From positions 1-35,691 of the forward strand of contig CAZMUZ010000027.1 of the NCBI GenBank assembly GCA_964569315.1: a DNA stretch of 35,691 nucleotides, given 5' to 3'. Of this stretch, positions 23,961 to 32,116 are shown piece after piece. The stretch is from CADEFF01 sp964569315. GTDB taxonomy: Bacteria > Pseudomonadota > Alphaproteobacteria > Dongiales > Dongiaceae. Numbering within the stretch: the stretch's first letter is position 1; the number at the start of each line of letters is the position of its first letter. The notes under the pieces are model-generated. The model was not told the DNA's origin. It saw only the letters and a program-made list of their open reading frames with translations, and searched no databases. The position numbers were made by a program, and so were the translations under genes.

Positions 23961-24944
23961 ATGACCGGAATCAAAAAACTGCCGATCGGCCTCGCTTTCG
24001 CCGCCGCCCTTCTGGGCGGTATCGCGGCTGCCGGGGCGGAAACCTTCCTGATCGATCTAACGCATCCGATCCCGACCTTCAAACCCATGGAAGGCGATCC
24101 GCTGAAAGCGGACCTCAACCAGCCCTGGCTCGACAGCAAGCCGCATCCGACCTTCGATCAGCAGGCGATTCTCACCATCTCCGAATGGCCGACGAATCAA
24201 GGCTACTTCGACTCCGGGAAGCTGATCGTCGATGAGCATCACGGCACGCATTTCGATACGCCGGCCCACTACCTGAACAATGCGGAGACGATGGACGAGG
24301 GCGGTATAGCGGTTGCGGACCGCCATACCGCCGAACGTATCGTGGTCGAACAGCTCGTCGGGCCGGTCGTGCTGATCGACATCTCCAGCCGCGTCCAGGC
24401 AGAGCTCGACAAGAACGGCGGCAACCCGAATCCCGACAAGGCGGTCACCGACTTCTCCGACGCGTCCGGCAACGTCGTCACGGCGGACGATATCGCGGGC
24501 ATCGCCGACAAGCTGCAGAACGGCGCCTGGCTCGTGATGAATCTCGGCTGGTCGAAGTTCTATTTCGACGGCGGACCCGAATGGGACAAGTCGGTTTATC
24601 TCAACGGCTTCAACCATCCCGGCATGAGCCATGAATCGGTGGACAAGCTGGTTCAGGTGCTGGACGAGAAGAACATTCAGCTCGCCGGCCTCGGCGCCGA
24701 CAACCTCGCGATCGACACCGGCCAAGGCAATCTCGGGGACGGGCCGAACATGGACACCAACGTCTGGTACACCCATGTGAAGTTCCTGCAGCGCAACATC
24801 CTGCTGCTGGAGAACATGGCCAATCTCGGCGAGCTCACCACGGCGATGAACGATGGCGCGACTTGCACGCTCGTCGTGGGCGCGATGAAGCATACCCGCG
24901 GCACCGGCAGCCCGAGCCGCGTCATGGCGATGTGCGAACGCTAG
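23961..24944 (+). CDS. Exported cyclase-family (kynurenine formamidase-like) metal hydrolase
   Basis: The 327-residue product belongs to the cyclase/kynurenine formamidase superfamily (PF04199-like), metal-dependent hydrolases acting on amides and lactones. The metal-binding motif HHGTHFDTPAHYL is at about 94-106, and the fold begins with FLIDLTHPIP. Unlike the cytosolic formamidases it has a clear signal peptide (hydrophobic LAFAAALLGGIAAAGA, cut before ETF at about residue 27), so it should act in the periplasm. A GGAGGAAC site lies before ATG 23961. No tryptophan-degradation genes are nearby, so the substrate is unknown. The 267 bases before it, up to the subunit IV gene, show no gene that I can support. 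Confidence 0.85.
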   Translation: MTGIKKLPIGLAFAAALLGGIAAAGAETFLIDLTHPIPTFKPMEGDPLKADLNQPWLDSKPHPTFDQQAILTISEWPTNQGYFDSGKLIVDEHHGTHFDTPAHYLNNAETMDEGGIAVADRHTAERIVVEQLVGPVVLIDISSRVQAELDKNGGNPNPDKAVTDFSDASGNVVTADDIAGIADKLQNGAWLVMNLGWSKFYFDGGPEWDKSVYLNGFNHPGMSHESVDKLVQVLDEKNIQLAGLGADNLAIDTGQGNLGDGPNMDTNVWYTHVKFLQRNILLLENMANLGELTTAMNDGATCTLVVGAMKHTRGTGSPSRVMAMCER

Positions 24945-24978
24945 GCCGTCCGCCCCTCCGGCGAGATCTTCCGTTGTT

Positions 24979-25009
24979 CCCTGCCGCGACCGGTGCGGTC
25001 GCGGCAGGG
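24979..25009. terminator. Perfect 13-bp hairpin between convergent genes
   Basis: CCCTGCCGCGACC (24979-24991) and GGTCGCGGCAGGG (24997-25009) form an uninterrupted 13-bp stem with a 5-base loop. It lies midway between the stops of the cyclase gene and the HEAT-repeat gene. There is no T-run on either side, but position and stability suggest a bidirectional terminator. Confidence 0.6.
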
Positions 25010-25043
25010 GTAGCGCGCCCGCGGGCGAGACCGTCGGGAGGCG

Positions 25044-26621
25044 TCAGGGCGTCGCCGTCCCGGCCTCGTCGATGAGGTGGAGCGCGTAGGAAGCGGCCTC
25101 CCGTACCTGTCGAGAAGGGTCGCCCTCCGCCAGCGCGACGAGCTGCTCGCGCTGCGACGAATCCCCGAGATAGCCGAGCGCAAGCGTCGCCTCGCGACGA
25201 ACCCGCGCATTCTCGTCGTCGAGCCCGCCGCCGAGCGCCGCCGCCGCTGCGCGGTCGCCGAGACGACCGAGCGAGAGGGCCGCCATCCAGCGCACTTCGG
25301 CCGCCTGGTCGTCGAGATAGGGGGCGATCTGCGCCGCGGCTTCCGGCTCGCCGGCGATGGCAAGCGAGCGGACCGCGATCGCGCGCAGCCGGTAGTCGGC
25401 TTCGCCCACGCCGGCCGGCCCGCGAAGGACCTCGGTCGCGGCTGCGGTCTTGGCCGAACCCAACCCGTGCAGCGCGATGCGACGGCTTTCGAAGAGTTCC
25501 GTCTTCACGACGAGCAGCGGCGTCGAGGCCGCGTCGATCTCGGGTAGGGTAGCGGTTGCGATCATCGCTTCCGCGCCGGCCGTGGCATCGAGGTCGATGA
25601 GGGCGCGCAGCGCGGCCGAGAGCGTCCGGGCAAGCACGACGAGGCGCGCGGGGCTCGCCTCGGGGTTGCCGAGCCCCTGCCTGATTTCTTCCGCCATGGC
25701 CGCCGCCGTCCGGTTGAGCGGGCCGGCGGCCTCCGGCAGGCCCAGCGCATGCAGGCTTTCGATGGCGAGATAGCGCAGCGCCGGCACCGGGTCGTCCAGC
25801 ATGGCGACGAGCGTCGGGTAGCTGCTTCCGTCGCTGATTGCGCCGAGCGCGATCACGATCTGCGCCTTGAGCTGCGGATCGCTTGTCTCGGCGAGCAGCG
25901 TCTCGAGCGGCTCGGCCGCCTGTTTCGCCCGGACCTCGCCCAGCGACCGCACGGTATGGAGGAGCTCGGCCTCGTCGGCGGGGCGGGCGAGTGCCGCGAG
26001 CAGCGGCGCGGCGGCCTCGGCCATCCCGGTCCGGCCGAGCGCCTGGATGGCGCGAAGGCGGAGTGCGGCATCGGCATTCCCGTCGATCGCCAGCGCCGCG
26101 AGCGGCGCAACCGCTGCTGCATTCGGGAAGCTGCCCAGCACGTCGACCGCGCGGCCGCGCACCAGCGGCGATTCCTCGTCGCGATAGGCCTCGAGCACCG
26201 GCGCCAGCGCATCGGGATGGTGGAGATCGCCGAGCGCGGTAAGGCAGTCCGCCCGCAGCTCCGGCCGGTCCTCCGAGGCCACGCAACCCATCAGCACCGG
26301 AAGGGCGGACGGCTCGCGGATCTGCCCGAGCGCGAAATAGGCGGCAGAAAGAACGGTCGGATCCTCTTCGGGCCCTTGGACGACGGCGATCAGCGCCGGC
26401 ACCGCGTCGCGCTCGGTGCGTAGCCCGAGGAACTGCGCGGAGCGCGCCCGGGTCGTCGCGTCTGCGGCGTTCAGGCCCTCGATCAACGCCTCGTAGGGGA
26501 TCGATTCCAGCTCCCATCGGCAGGCGAGCGCCGTGCCGAAGCCGAGCGGCGCCAGGAGCGCGATTCCGGCCAAAAGCGCATGACCGAGGCGGCGGAGCGA
26601 AGAGCGGGCAACGGGTTTCAT
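25044..26621 (-). CDS. Exported HEAT-repeat protein
   Basis: The 525-residue product has a signal peptide (basic start MKPVARSSLRRL, hydrophobic LLAGIALLAPLGFG, likely cut after TALA) and then consists almost entirely of about a dozen helical HEAT-like repeats of 30-35 residues. Typical units end in ALGxLG or SLGEV (LRAIQALGRTG, VRWMAALSLGRLG, VRREATLALGYLG). Such solenoids bind proteins and usually have no catalysis. The single Cys just after the signal sequence does not fit a lipobox. I chose ATG 26621 because GGGAG lies five bases upstream. It stands next to purN without obvious linkage, and I do not know its partner. Confidence 0.85.
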   Translation of the reverse strand: MKPVARSSLRRLGHALLAGIALLAPLGFGTALACRWELESIPYEALIEGLNAADATTRARSAQFLGLRTERDAVPALIAVVQGPEEDPTVLSAAYFALGQIREPSALPVLMGCVASEDRPELRADCLTALGDLHHPDALAPVLEAYRDEESPLVRGRAVDVLGSFPNAAAVAPLAALAIDGNADAALRLRAIQALGRTGMAEAAAPLLAALARPADEAELLHTVRSLGEVRAKQAAEPLETLLAETSDPQLKAQIVIALGAISDGSSYPTLVAMLDDPVPALRYLAIESLHALGLPEAAGPLNRTAAAMAEEIRQGLGNPEASPARLVVLARTLSAALRALIDLDATAGAEAMIATATLPEIDAASTPLLVVKTELFESRRIALHGLGSAKTAAATEVLRGPAGVGEADYRLRAIAVRSLAIAGEPEAAAQIAPYLDDQAAEVRWMAALSLGRLGDRAAAAALGGGLDDENARVRREATLALGYLGDSSQREQLVALAEGDPSRQVREAASYALHLIDEAGTATP

Positions 26622-26715
26622 CGGCGCTCCCTTGGACGAATGAGGTCCGAGCCTCGCACAGGCGGTCCGATGCCTCAATCGGCTCGTCGGGGCCGATGCG
26701 TCCGGCGCGGAGGCC

Positions 26716-27366
26716 TCAGGAGGTGCGGGGCGGGGCAGCGGCGGCCAGCGTCTCGACGCCGTCGATGAAGAGCCGGTCTCCCTCGACCCGCACCCGGCCC
26801 GCAGCGATCAGGCGCAGTGCCGCCGGATAGGCGCGATGCTCGGCTTCCAGCACGCGTGCGGCGAGGCTTTCGGCCGTGTCGCCGGGCCGCACCGGCACCT
26901 TCTCCTGGAGAATGATCGGCCCCGTATCGAGCTCGCGGCGCACATAGTGAACCGTGCAGCCGGCGAATTTCGCCCCGGCGGCAAGCGCGCGGGCGTGGGT
27001 GTCGAGACCCCGGAACGCCGGCAGGAGGGAGGGGTGGATGTTGATCATGCGGTCGCGCCAGCGATCGACGAATTCGTCGGTCAGGATGCGCATGAAGCCC
27101 GCGAGGCAGACGAGCTCGATCCCCTTCTCGCGGAGCTGCCGGTCGATCTCGGTATCGAAACGCGCGCGGTCGGGAAAATCCCGATGATCGACGACGGCGG
27201 TCTCGATCCCCGCGGCTGCGGCGCGGGCAAGCCCCTGCGCATCGGCCTTGTTCGAGACCACCAGGCGGATCTCGGCCTTCGTCGTCGGGTCGCGGCAAGC
27301 CTCGATCAGCGCCTGCAAGTTGCTGCCCCGTCCGGAGATCAGCACGCCGACGGCGAGCGGGCTCAT
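26716..27366 (-). CDS. purN: Phosphoribosylglycinamide formyltransferase
   Basis: PurN transfers a formyl group from 10-formyltetrahydrofolate to GAR in purine synthesis. The 216-residue product has the phosphate-binding GRGSNLQ loop at 12-18, the catalytic Asn109 and His111 in INIHPSLLPAFRG, and Asp147 in ELDTGPII. These correspond to Asn106, His108 and Asp144 of the E. coli enzyme. It starts 25 bases after the purM stop, so purM-purN form an operon, the usual arrangement. Confidence 0.97.
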   Translation of the reverse strand: MSPLAVGVLISGRGSNLQALIEACRDPTTKAEIRLVVSNKADAQGLARAAAAGIETAVVDHRDFPDRARFDTEIDRQLREKGIELVCLAGFMRILTDEFVDRWRDRMINIHPSLLPAFRGLDTHARALAAGAKFAGCTVHYVRRELDTGPIILQEKVPVRPGDTAESLAARVLEAEHRAYPAALRLIAAGRVRVEGDRLFIDGVETLAAAAPPRTS

Positions 27367-27391
27367 CCGCCGCGGCGTCCCGGCGCCCGCT

Positions 27392-28462
27392 TCAGCGCCA
27401 TGCCTCGTCCATGCCGATCACGGCGGCGGCGGGCATGCCGGGCTGGCGCTCCTGGATGCGGCCGATCCGGAACACGCGCTCGCCCTGATCGATCAGAAGC
27501 TGCGTGACGGGCTCGGCGTCGGCATGGGCGACCACGGCCACCATGCCGATGCCGCAATTGAAGACGCGCGCCATCTCGGGGCGCGCCACCACGCCTTCGC
27601 GCATCAGCCAGGCGAAGACCGGCGGCAGGGTCCAGCTTCGCGCGTCGATTTCGACGGCGAGATGCTCCGGCACGACGCGCGGCGGATTCTCGACGAGCCC
27701 GCCCCCGGTGATATGGGCCAGCGCCTTGATGCGGCCCGAGCGCACCGCGGCGAGGCAGCTCTTCACATAGATCCGCGTCGGTTCGAGCAGCGCCGAGGCG
27801 AGGTCGCGCTTCGAGGCGAACGGCGCCTTGTCGCGATAGTCGATGCCGGCCTTCTCGACGATGCGGCGAACGAGCGAGAAGCCGTTGGAGTGGACGCCGG
27901 TCGAGGCGAGGCCGAGCACGATGTCGCCGGCCGCGACCCTGGCGCCGGTCAGCGCCTGATCGCGTTCGACCGCGCCGACCGCGAAGCCCGCGAGATCGTA
28001 GTCGCCCTTGCCGTACAGGCCCGGCATTTCGGCCGTCTCGCCGCCGACCAGCGCGCAGCCGGCGATACGGCAACCTTCCGCGATCCCGGCAATCACCGTT
28101 CGTGCCGTCTCCAGATCGAGCTGGGCGGTCGCGAAATAGTCGAGGAAGAGAAGCGGCTCCGCCCCCTGCACCACGAGGTCGTTCACGCACATCGCCACGA
28201 GATCGATGCCGATGCGCTCGTGGCGGCCCGTCTCGATCGCGATCTTGAGCTTGGTGCCGACGCCGTCGGTGGTGGTGACGAGGATCGGGTCGCGATAACC
28301 CGCGGCCTTGAGATCGAAGAAGGCGCCGAAGCCGCCGAGCCCCGCATCGCTGCCGCTTCGCGCGGTCGCGCGCGCCAGCGGCTTGATCGCTTCGACGAGC
28401 GCATTTCCGGTGTCGATGTCGACGCCGGCATCCTTGTAGCTCTGGCTGTTTCGGTCGTTTAT
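27392..28462 (-). CDS. purM: Phosphoribosylformylglycinamidine cyclo-ligase, apparent ATA start
   Basis: PurM closes the imidazole ring to make AIR, using ATP. The 356-residue product is full length, with the N-terminal SYKDAGVDVDTG-like opening (here DAGVDIDTG), the TTTDGVGTKLKIA block, VAMCVNDLVVQGAEPL and the GGETAEMPG loop. The striking point is the start. The family N terminus is encoded from ATA at 28462-28460, preceded at five bases by a strong GGGAGG site (28473-28468). The in-frame upstream stretch contains only seven sense codons before a TAG and no ATG, GTG or TTG. The first standard start downstream is GTG 28198, which would remove 88 residues. Either ATA (or nearby ATC) initiates, or the G of an ATG has mutated or been misread. 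Operon with purN. Confidence 0.9.
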   Translation of the reverse strand: MNDRNSQSYKDAGVDIDTGNALVEAIKPLARATARSGSDAGLGGFGAFFDLKAAGYRDPILVTTTDGVGTKLKIAIETGRHERIGIDLVAMCVNDLVVQGAEPLLFLDYFATAQLDLETARTVIAGIAEGCRIAGCALVGGETAEMPGLYGKGDYDLAGFAVGAVERDQALTGARVAAGDIVLGLASTGVHSNGFSLVRRIVEKAGIDYRDKAPFASKRDLASALLEPTRIYVKSCLAAVRSGRIKALAHITGGGLVENPPRVVPEHLAVEIDARSWTLPPVFAWLMREGVVARPEMARVFNCGIGMVAVVAHADAEPVTQLLIDQGERVFRIGRIQERQPGMPAAAVIGMDEAWR

Positions 28463-28542
28463 GGCGTCCTCCCGGGCGATGAGCTATAAATCGCCACGCC
28501 TCCGAGTGCGGCGGAACAATAGTTGATCCGGGGTGGTTTGCA

Positions 28543-29673
28543 ATGGCCGACGGGCTTCGGCGGATCTGGCGAAAGGCCTGTTTTCTGACGGTCCTGGCCC
28601 TGGCGGCGGGCATCGCCATCGGCCCTGCGCCGGCCCTCGCGCAAGCCGCTCTTTATACCGTGAACGACGTGCAGGCCGACGTCACCGCCGCGAGCGCGGT
28701 CGAGGCGCGCGACGCGGCGATCCTCCTTGCGCAGCGCAGCGCCTTCGAGAAGCTGCTGCGTCAGGTCGCGGATGAGGACGCGATCGCCGCCGTGCCGAAT
28801 CTCAGCAACGACCAGATCTCCGATCTGGTCGAGGATTTCGACGTTGTGTCCGAGCGGACTTCCACGGTGCGCTATATCGGCAAGTTCAACTTCCGTTTCC
28901 GCGGCGAGCCGGTTCGCCGCCTGCTGGAGCAGAGCGGTGTGCGCTACGCCGTGCTGCAGAGCCCGCCGGTGCTCGTCATTCCCGTCTACACGGTCGGGAA
29001 CGAGGCGCGGCTCTGGGGCGAGCAGAATCCTTGGCTGACGGCGTGGCAGAACCATCCGACCACCGGATCGTTGGTGCCGACGCGCCTGCCGCTCGGCGAC
29101 CTTGCGGACATGGGCGCCATCGATGCGGCCGACGCGCTCTCGGGCAATATCCAGAAGCTGATGCCGCTTGCGCAGCGCTATAGCGCAGAGAGTGTGGTAG
29201 TGGCCGAAGCGAAGCCGGTACTGGATGCGGCAGGCATGCCGACCAGCCTTGCGATATCGGTGCAGCGCTTCGACGCGGCGGGCGAGATCGGTCGCTTCAC
29301 CGACGAGGTCGCGGCCGGGCAGGGCGGGGCGGACGCCCTCTATGGCGGGGCGATCGAGAAGGTGAGCAACGCGCTGCAGGCCGGCTGGAAGCAACAGCAT
29401 CTCCTCAGTTCCAGCGTGGCGCAGCGGCTTCCCGTGCTGGTGCCTATCCAGAGCTATCGGGACTGGATCGAGCTGCGTCATCGATTGGGATCGATCAACA
29501 CGATCCAGCAGGTCGAGGTGCGGTCGCTGCGGGTCGATCAGGCGGCTCTCGATCTCGTCTATGTCGGGGACCGGATGCAGCTCGAGCAGGCGCTGCGCGC
29601 GCGATCGCTGGCGCTCCTCGATCAAGGCGGCGCCACGATGCTGCTGCCGAGCGGCGCATCGACGACGCCCTAG
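28543..29673 (+). CDS. DUF2066 domain-containing exported protein
   Basis: The 376-residue product has a signal peptide (basic GLRRIWRK, hydrophobic stretch, cut after APALA at about residue 33) and then a DUF2066-type region opening with LYTVNDVQADVTAASAVEARDAAI. Proteins of this group occur in proteobacteria directly upstream of genes like those following here, but their function is unknown. The protein should be periplasmic or membrane associated. A GGGGTGG site lies before the ATG. It is divergent from purM across 80 bases, and the next gene starts eight bases after its stop, so it heads an operon running to hdaA. Confidence 0.8.
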   Translation: MADGLRRIWRKACFLTVLALAAGIAIGPAPALAQAALYTVNDVQADVTAASAVEARDAAILLAQRSAFEKLLRQVADEDAIAAVPNLSNDQISDLVEDFDVVSERTSTVRYIGKFNFRFRGEPVRRLLEQSGVRYAVLQSPPVLVIPVYTVGNEARLWGEQNPWLTAWQNHPTTGSLVPTRLPLGDLADMGAIDAADALSGNIQKLMPLAQRYSAESVVVAEAKPVLDAAGMPTSLAISVQRFDAAGEIGRFTDEVAAGQGGADALYGGAIEKVSNALQAGWKQQHLLSSSVAQRLPVLVPIQSYRDWIELRHRLGSINTIQQVEVRSLRVDQAALDLVYVGDRMQLEQALRARSLALLDQGGATMLLPSGASTTP

Positions 29674-29681
29674 GCTCGAAG

Positions 29682-30233
29682 GTGATCTCCCAGCTTCCCA
29701 ATCTGGTGACCCTCGCAAGGCTGCTTGCGGTGCCGCTTGCGGTCTGGCTCATGCTGACGGATCACTATACCGCGGCCTTCTGGCTCTTCCTGAGCGCCGG
29801 GCTCTCCGACGCGGTCGATGGCTATCTCGCGCGGCGGCTCAAGAGCCGCAGCGAGATCGGCGCCTATCTCGACCCGCTGGCGGACAAATGCCTGCTGGTC
29901 GGCGCTTATGTGACGCTCGGCCACCAGCAGCATCTCGAGGTCTGGCTCGTGATCCTGGTGGTGTTTCGCGACCTGTTGATCATCGGCGGTGCCATCCTCT
30001 ATCACACCCTGACGCACTCCCTCACCATGCAGCCGCTCTTCGTGAGCAAGCTCAACACCGTCACCCAGATCGTGCTGATCGGCGTGGTGCTGGCAGAGCT
30101 CGGCCTCGGTCTCGAAGATCATGGCGCGCGCGAGGTGTTGAGCTATACGGTAGCCGTCACGACCCTGCTGTCGGGTGCCGCTTACATCGCGATCTGGGGC
30201 CGGCGGCTGCTCGGCTACGGCGGAGGAGCCTGA
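29682..30233 (+). CDS. CDP-alcohol phosphatidyltransferase family protein
   Basis: Enzymes of this family move a phosphatidyl group from CDP-diacylglycerol to an alcohol in the inner membrane. The 183-residue product has about five membrane helices and the complete signature D-x2-DG-x2-AR-x8-G-x3-D-x3-D: Asp43, Asp46, Gly47, Ala50, Arg51, Gly60, Asp64, Asp68. The acceptor alcohol (glycerol phosphate, phosphatidylglycerol or another) cannot be told. The start is GTG 29682, needed to include the first helix; its ribosome binding site is poor and it may depend on coupling to the gene before it. The stop overlaps the next start (TGATG). Confidence 0.9.
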   Translation: MISQLPNLVTLARLLAVPLAVWLMLTDHYTAAFWLFLSAGLSDAVDGYLARRLKSRSEIGAYLDPLADKCLLVGAYVTLGHQQHLEVWLVILVVFRDLLIIGGAILYHTLTHSLTMQPLFVSKLNTVTQIVLIGVVLAELGLGLEDHGAREVLSYTVAVTTLLSGAAYIAIWGRRLLGYGGGA

Positions 30234-31315
30234 TGATGGATCGGCGGATGCGCTTCTGGCTTATCGGCATCGCGATCTTCGTGGTGGCGCTCTATTTGCT
30301 GCGCGGCATCCTGCTGCCCTTCGTCGCCGGCATGGCGCTCGCCTACTTCCTCGACCCGGTCTGCGACTGGTTGGAGCGGCGCGGCCTGTCGCGGAGCTGG
30401 GCGACGGCGATCGTCGCCTTCTGCTTCCTGCTGGTGCTCGCGATCGTGCTGCTGATCGTGATCCCGCCGCTGCAGCGCCAGATCGTCGCGCTCGCAACCG
30501 AGTTGCCGAACTACATCCGCGAGCTCGCCGAACTGTTGCAACCCTTCCTCGACCGCATCCGCGACCGCCTGCCCTCGGCCGACAGCCCGCTTCCCTCGAA
30601 CGTCGGCGAGCAGGCGGGGGCGGTGATCGGCTGGGTGATCGGGGCCCTAGGCAACGTCCTCAGCGGCGGCCTCGCCTTCTTCAACCTGATCTCGCTTCTC
30701 GTCATCACCCCGATCGTCGCCATCTATCTGCTGCGCGACTGGGATCGGTTCACCCAGCGGCTCGATGCCTGGCTGCCGCGCGACCAGGCCGACACCATCA
30801 GGGCGCAGCTTCGCGAGGTGGATCGCACGCTCGCCGGGTTCGTGCGCGGCCAGGCGACGGTTTGCCTCTGCCTGGCGACGATCTATGGCGGCGGCTTCAG
30901 CCTCGTCGGGCTCGATTTCGGTCTGGCACTCGGGCTTTTCGCCGGCGTGCTCTCGTTCATTCCCTTCGTCGGCAGCGGCGTCGCCTTCATCGGCTCCGTC
31001 ATCCTGGCCCTGCTGCAGTTTCCGGACTGGACGCACGTCCTGCTCGTGGTCGCCGTCTGCGTCGTCGGGCAGGTGCTCGAGGGTTACGTGCTGACGCCGA
31101 AGCTGGTCGGCGATCGCGTGGGTCTGCATCCGGTCTGGGTCATCTTCGCGCTGCTCGCGGGTGGCGCATTGTTCGGCTTCGTCGGCGTCCTGATCGCGCT
31201 CCCGGTCGCCGCGGTCTGCGGCGTGCTCGTGCGCTTCGCGCTCCTGCAGTATCTCGGCAGCGGCTACTATCGCGGCCGGCATGCGCCGCCGACGGCGCCT
31301 TCGGATCCTGTCTGA
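30233..31315 (+). CDS. AI-2E family transporter (PerM-like permease)
   Basis: The 360-residue product is an integral membrane protein with about eight helices in the UPF0118/AI-2E pattern. Visible features are the N-terminal FLDPVCDWLERRGLSR segment after helix one, a periplasmic helical stretch (about 80-125), VFLGLxxG-like FAGVLSFIPFVGS, and LEGYVLTPKLVGDRVGLHP before the last helices. Members export small molecules or act as sodium/proton antiporters; the substrate here is unknown. Two ATG codons (30233, 30236) lie after GGAGGAG; the second has the better spacing. In alphaproteobacteria this gene commonly precedes hdaA, as here. Confidence 0.9.
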   Translation: MMDRRMRFWLIGIAIFVVALYLLRGILLPFVAGMALAYFLDPVCDWLERRGLSRSWATAIVAFCFLLVLAIVLLIVIPPLQRQIVALATELPNYIRELAELLQPFLDRIRDRLPSADSPLPSNVGEQAGAVIGWVIGALGNVLSGGLAFFNLISLLVITPIVAIYLLRDWDRFTQRLDAWLPRDQADTIRAQLREVDRTLAGFVRGQATVCLCLATIYGGGFSLVGLDFGLALGLFAGVLSFIPFVGSGVAFIGSVILALLQFPDWTHVLLVVAVCVVGQVLEGYVLTPKLVGDRVGLHPVWVIFALLAGGALFGFVGVLIALPVAAVCGVLVRFALLQYLGSGYYRGRHAPPTAPSDPV

Positions 31316-31320
31316 GCGCG

Positions 31321-32019
31321 ATGCCGCAGCTTCCCTTCGAGTTCCTCCATCCGCCCTCGTTCGCGCCGGAGGATTACATCGCGAGCCAGAGCAACGCCGC
31401 CGCGTTCGGCTGGATCGAGCGTTGGCCCGACTGGCCGGGTCCGTTGCTCTGCCTCTCGGGCCCCGTCGGCTCGGGGAAAACCCATCTCGCCAATCTGTGG
31501 CGCGTGCGCAGCGGCGCGCAGCTCCTTGCGCCGGAGAACCTCGCGGATCCGGCGGGCATCCCCCTGCTGCTGGATGCCGCCCGTGCCTTCGCAATCGACG
31601 AGATCGCGCCGGAGATCGGACCCCGGCTCGAGCGCGGGCTGCTGCATTTCCATAACGCGATCGCCGAGCGCAAAGGCCATCTGTTGCTGGTGGCGCGGAC
31701 GCCGCCGGCCCGCTGGCGTGTCGGCCTTGCCGACCTGCGGTCGCGTCTCGCCGCGGCGCCCGCCATTGGCCTCGGCCAACCGGACGACCTGCTGCTGCGG
31801 GCGGTCCTGACGAAGCTCTTCGCCGACCGCCAGCTCGCCGTTTCGGCGGAAGTCGTCGGATTCCTCGCGACCCGGATCGAGCGGTCGCTCGCCTCTGCCG
31901 CCGCGGTGGTGGCGGCGCTCGACAGGGAAACCCTGGCGCGCGGCCGCGGCGTCACTCTGCCGCAGGTGCGGGAGACGCTGGAACGTTTAAGCGCGCGTAC
32001 GGCCGGCGATTTGACGTAA
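31321..32019 (+). CDS. hdaA: DnaA regulatory inactivator HdaA
   Basis: HdaA, bound to the beta clamp, stimulates ATP hydrolysis by DnaA and so prevents re-initiation of replication. The 232-residue product has a clamp-binding motif QLPFEF at residues 3-8, a Walker A loop GPVGSGKTHL at 47-56, a Walker B-like AFAIDEI near 90, and the DnaA/Hda AAA+ layout to the end (SRLAAA, then the small helical lid). It starts five bases after the permease stop. The family resemblance to DnaA together with the N-terminal clamp motif and the neighbourhood make this a firm call. Confidence 0.92.
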   Translation: MPQLPFEFLHPPSFAPEDYIASQSNAAAFGWIERWPDWPGPLLCLSGPVGSGKTHLANLWRVRSGAQLLAPENLADPAGIPLLLDAARAFAIDEIAPEIGPRLERGLLHFHNAIAERKGHLLLVARTPPARWRVGLADLRSRLAAAPAIGLGQPDDLLLRAVLTKLFADRQLAVSAEVVGFLATRIERSLASAAAVVAALDRETLARGRGVTLPQVRETLERLSARTAGDLT

Positions 32020-32116
32020 GATCGACCGTCGCCGTTCTGTCTCAGATTTGTAACTTGGCGACCTTGTACCCGGCGGATAGGCATAGCGGCCATTCGGGGG
32101 GTGCCGTCGCGCAGCG

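Noticed and set aside
27363..28619. 418-codon minus-strand frame overlapping purM in another frame
   Set aside because: PurM is clear in its own frame, including the ATA-started N terminus. The competing frame is Arg/Gly/Ala rich and lacks any family motif.
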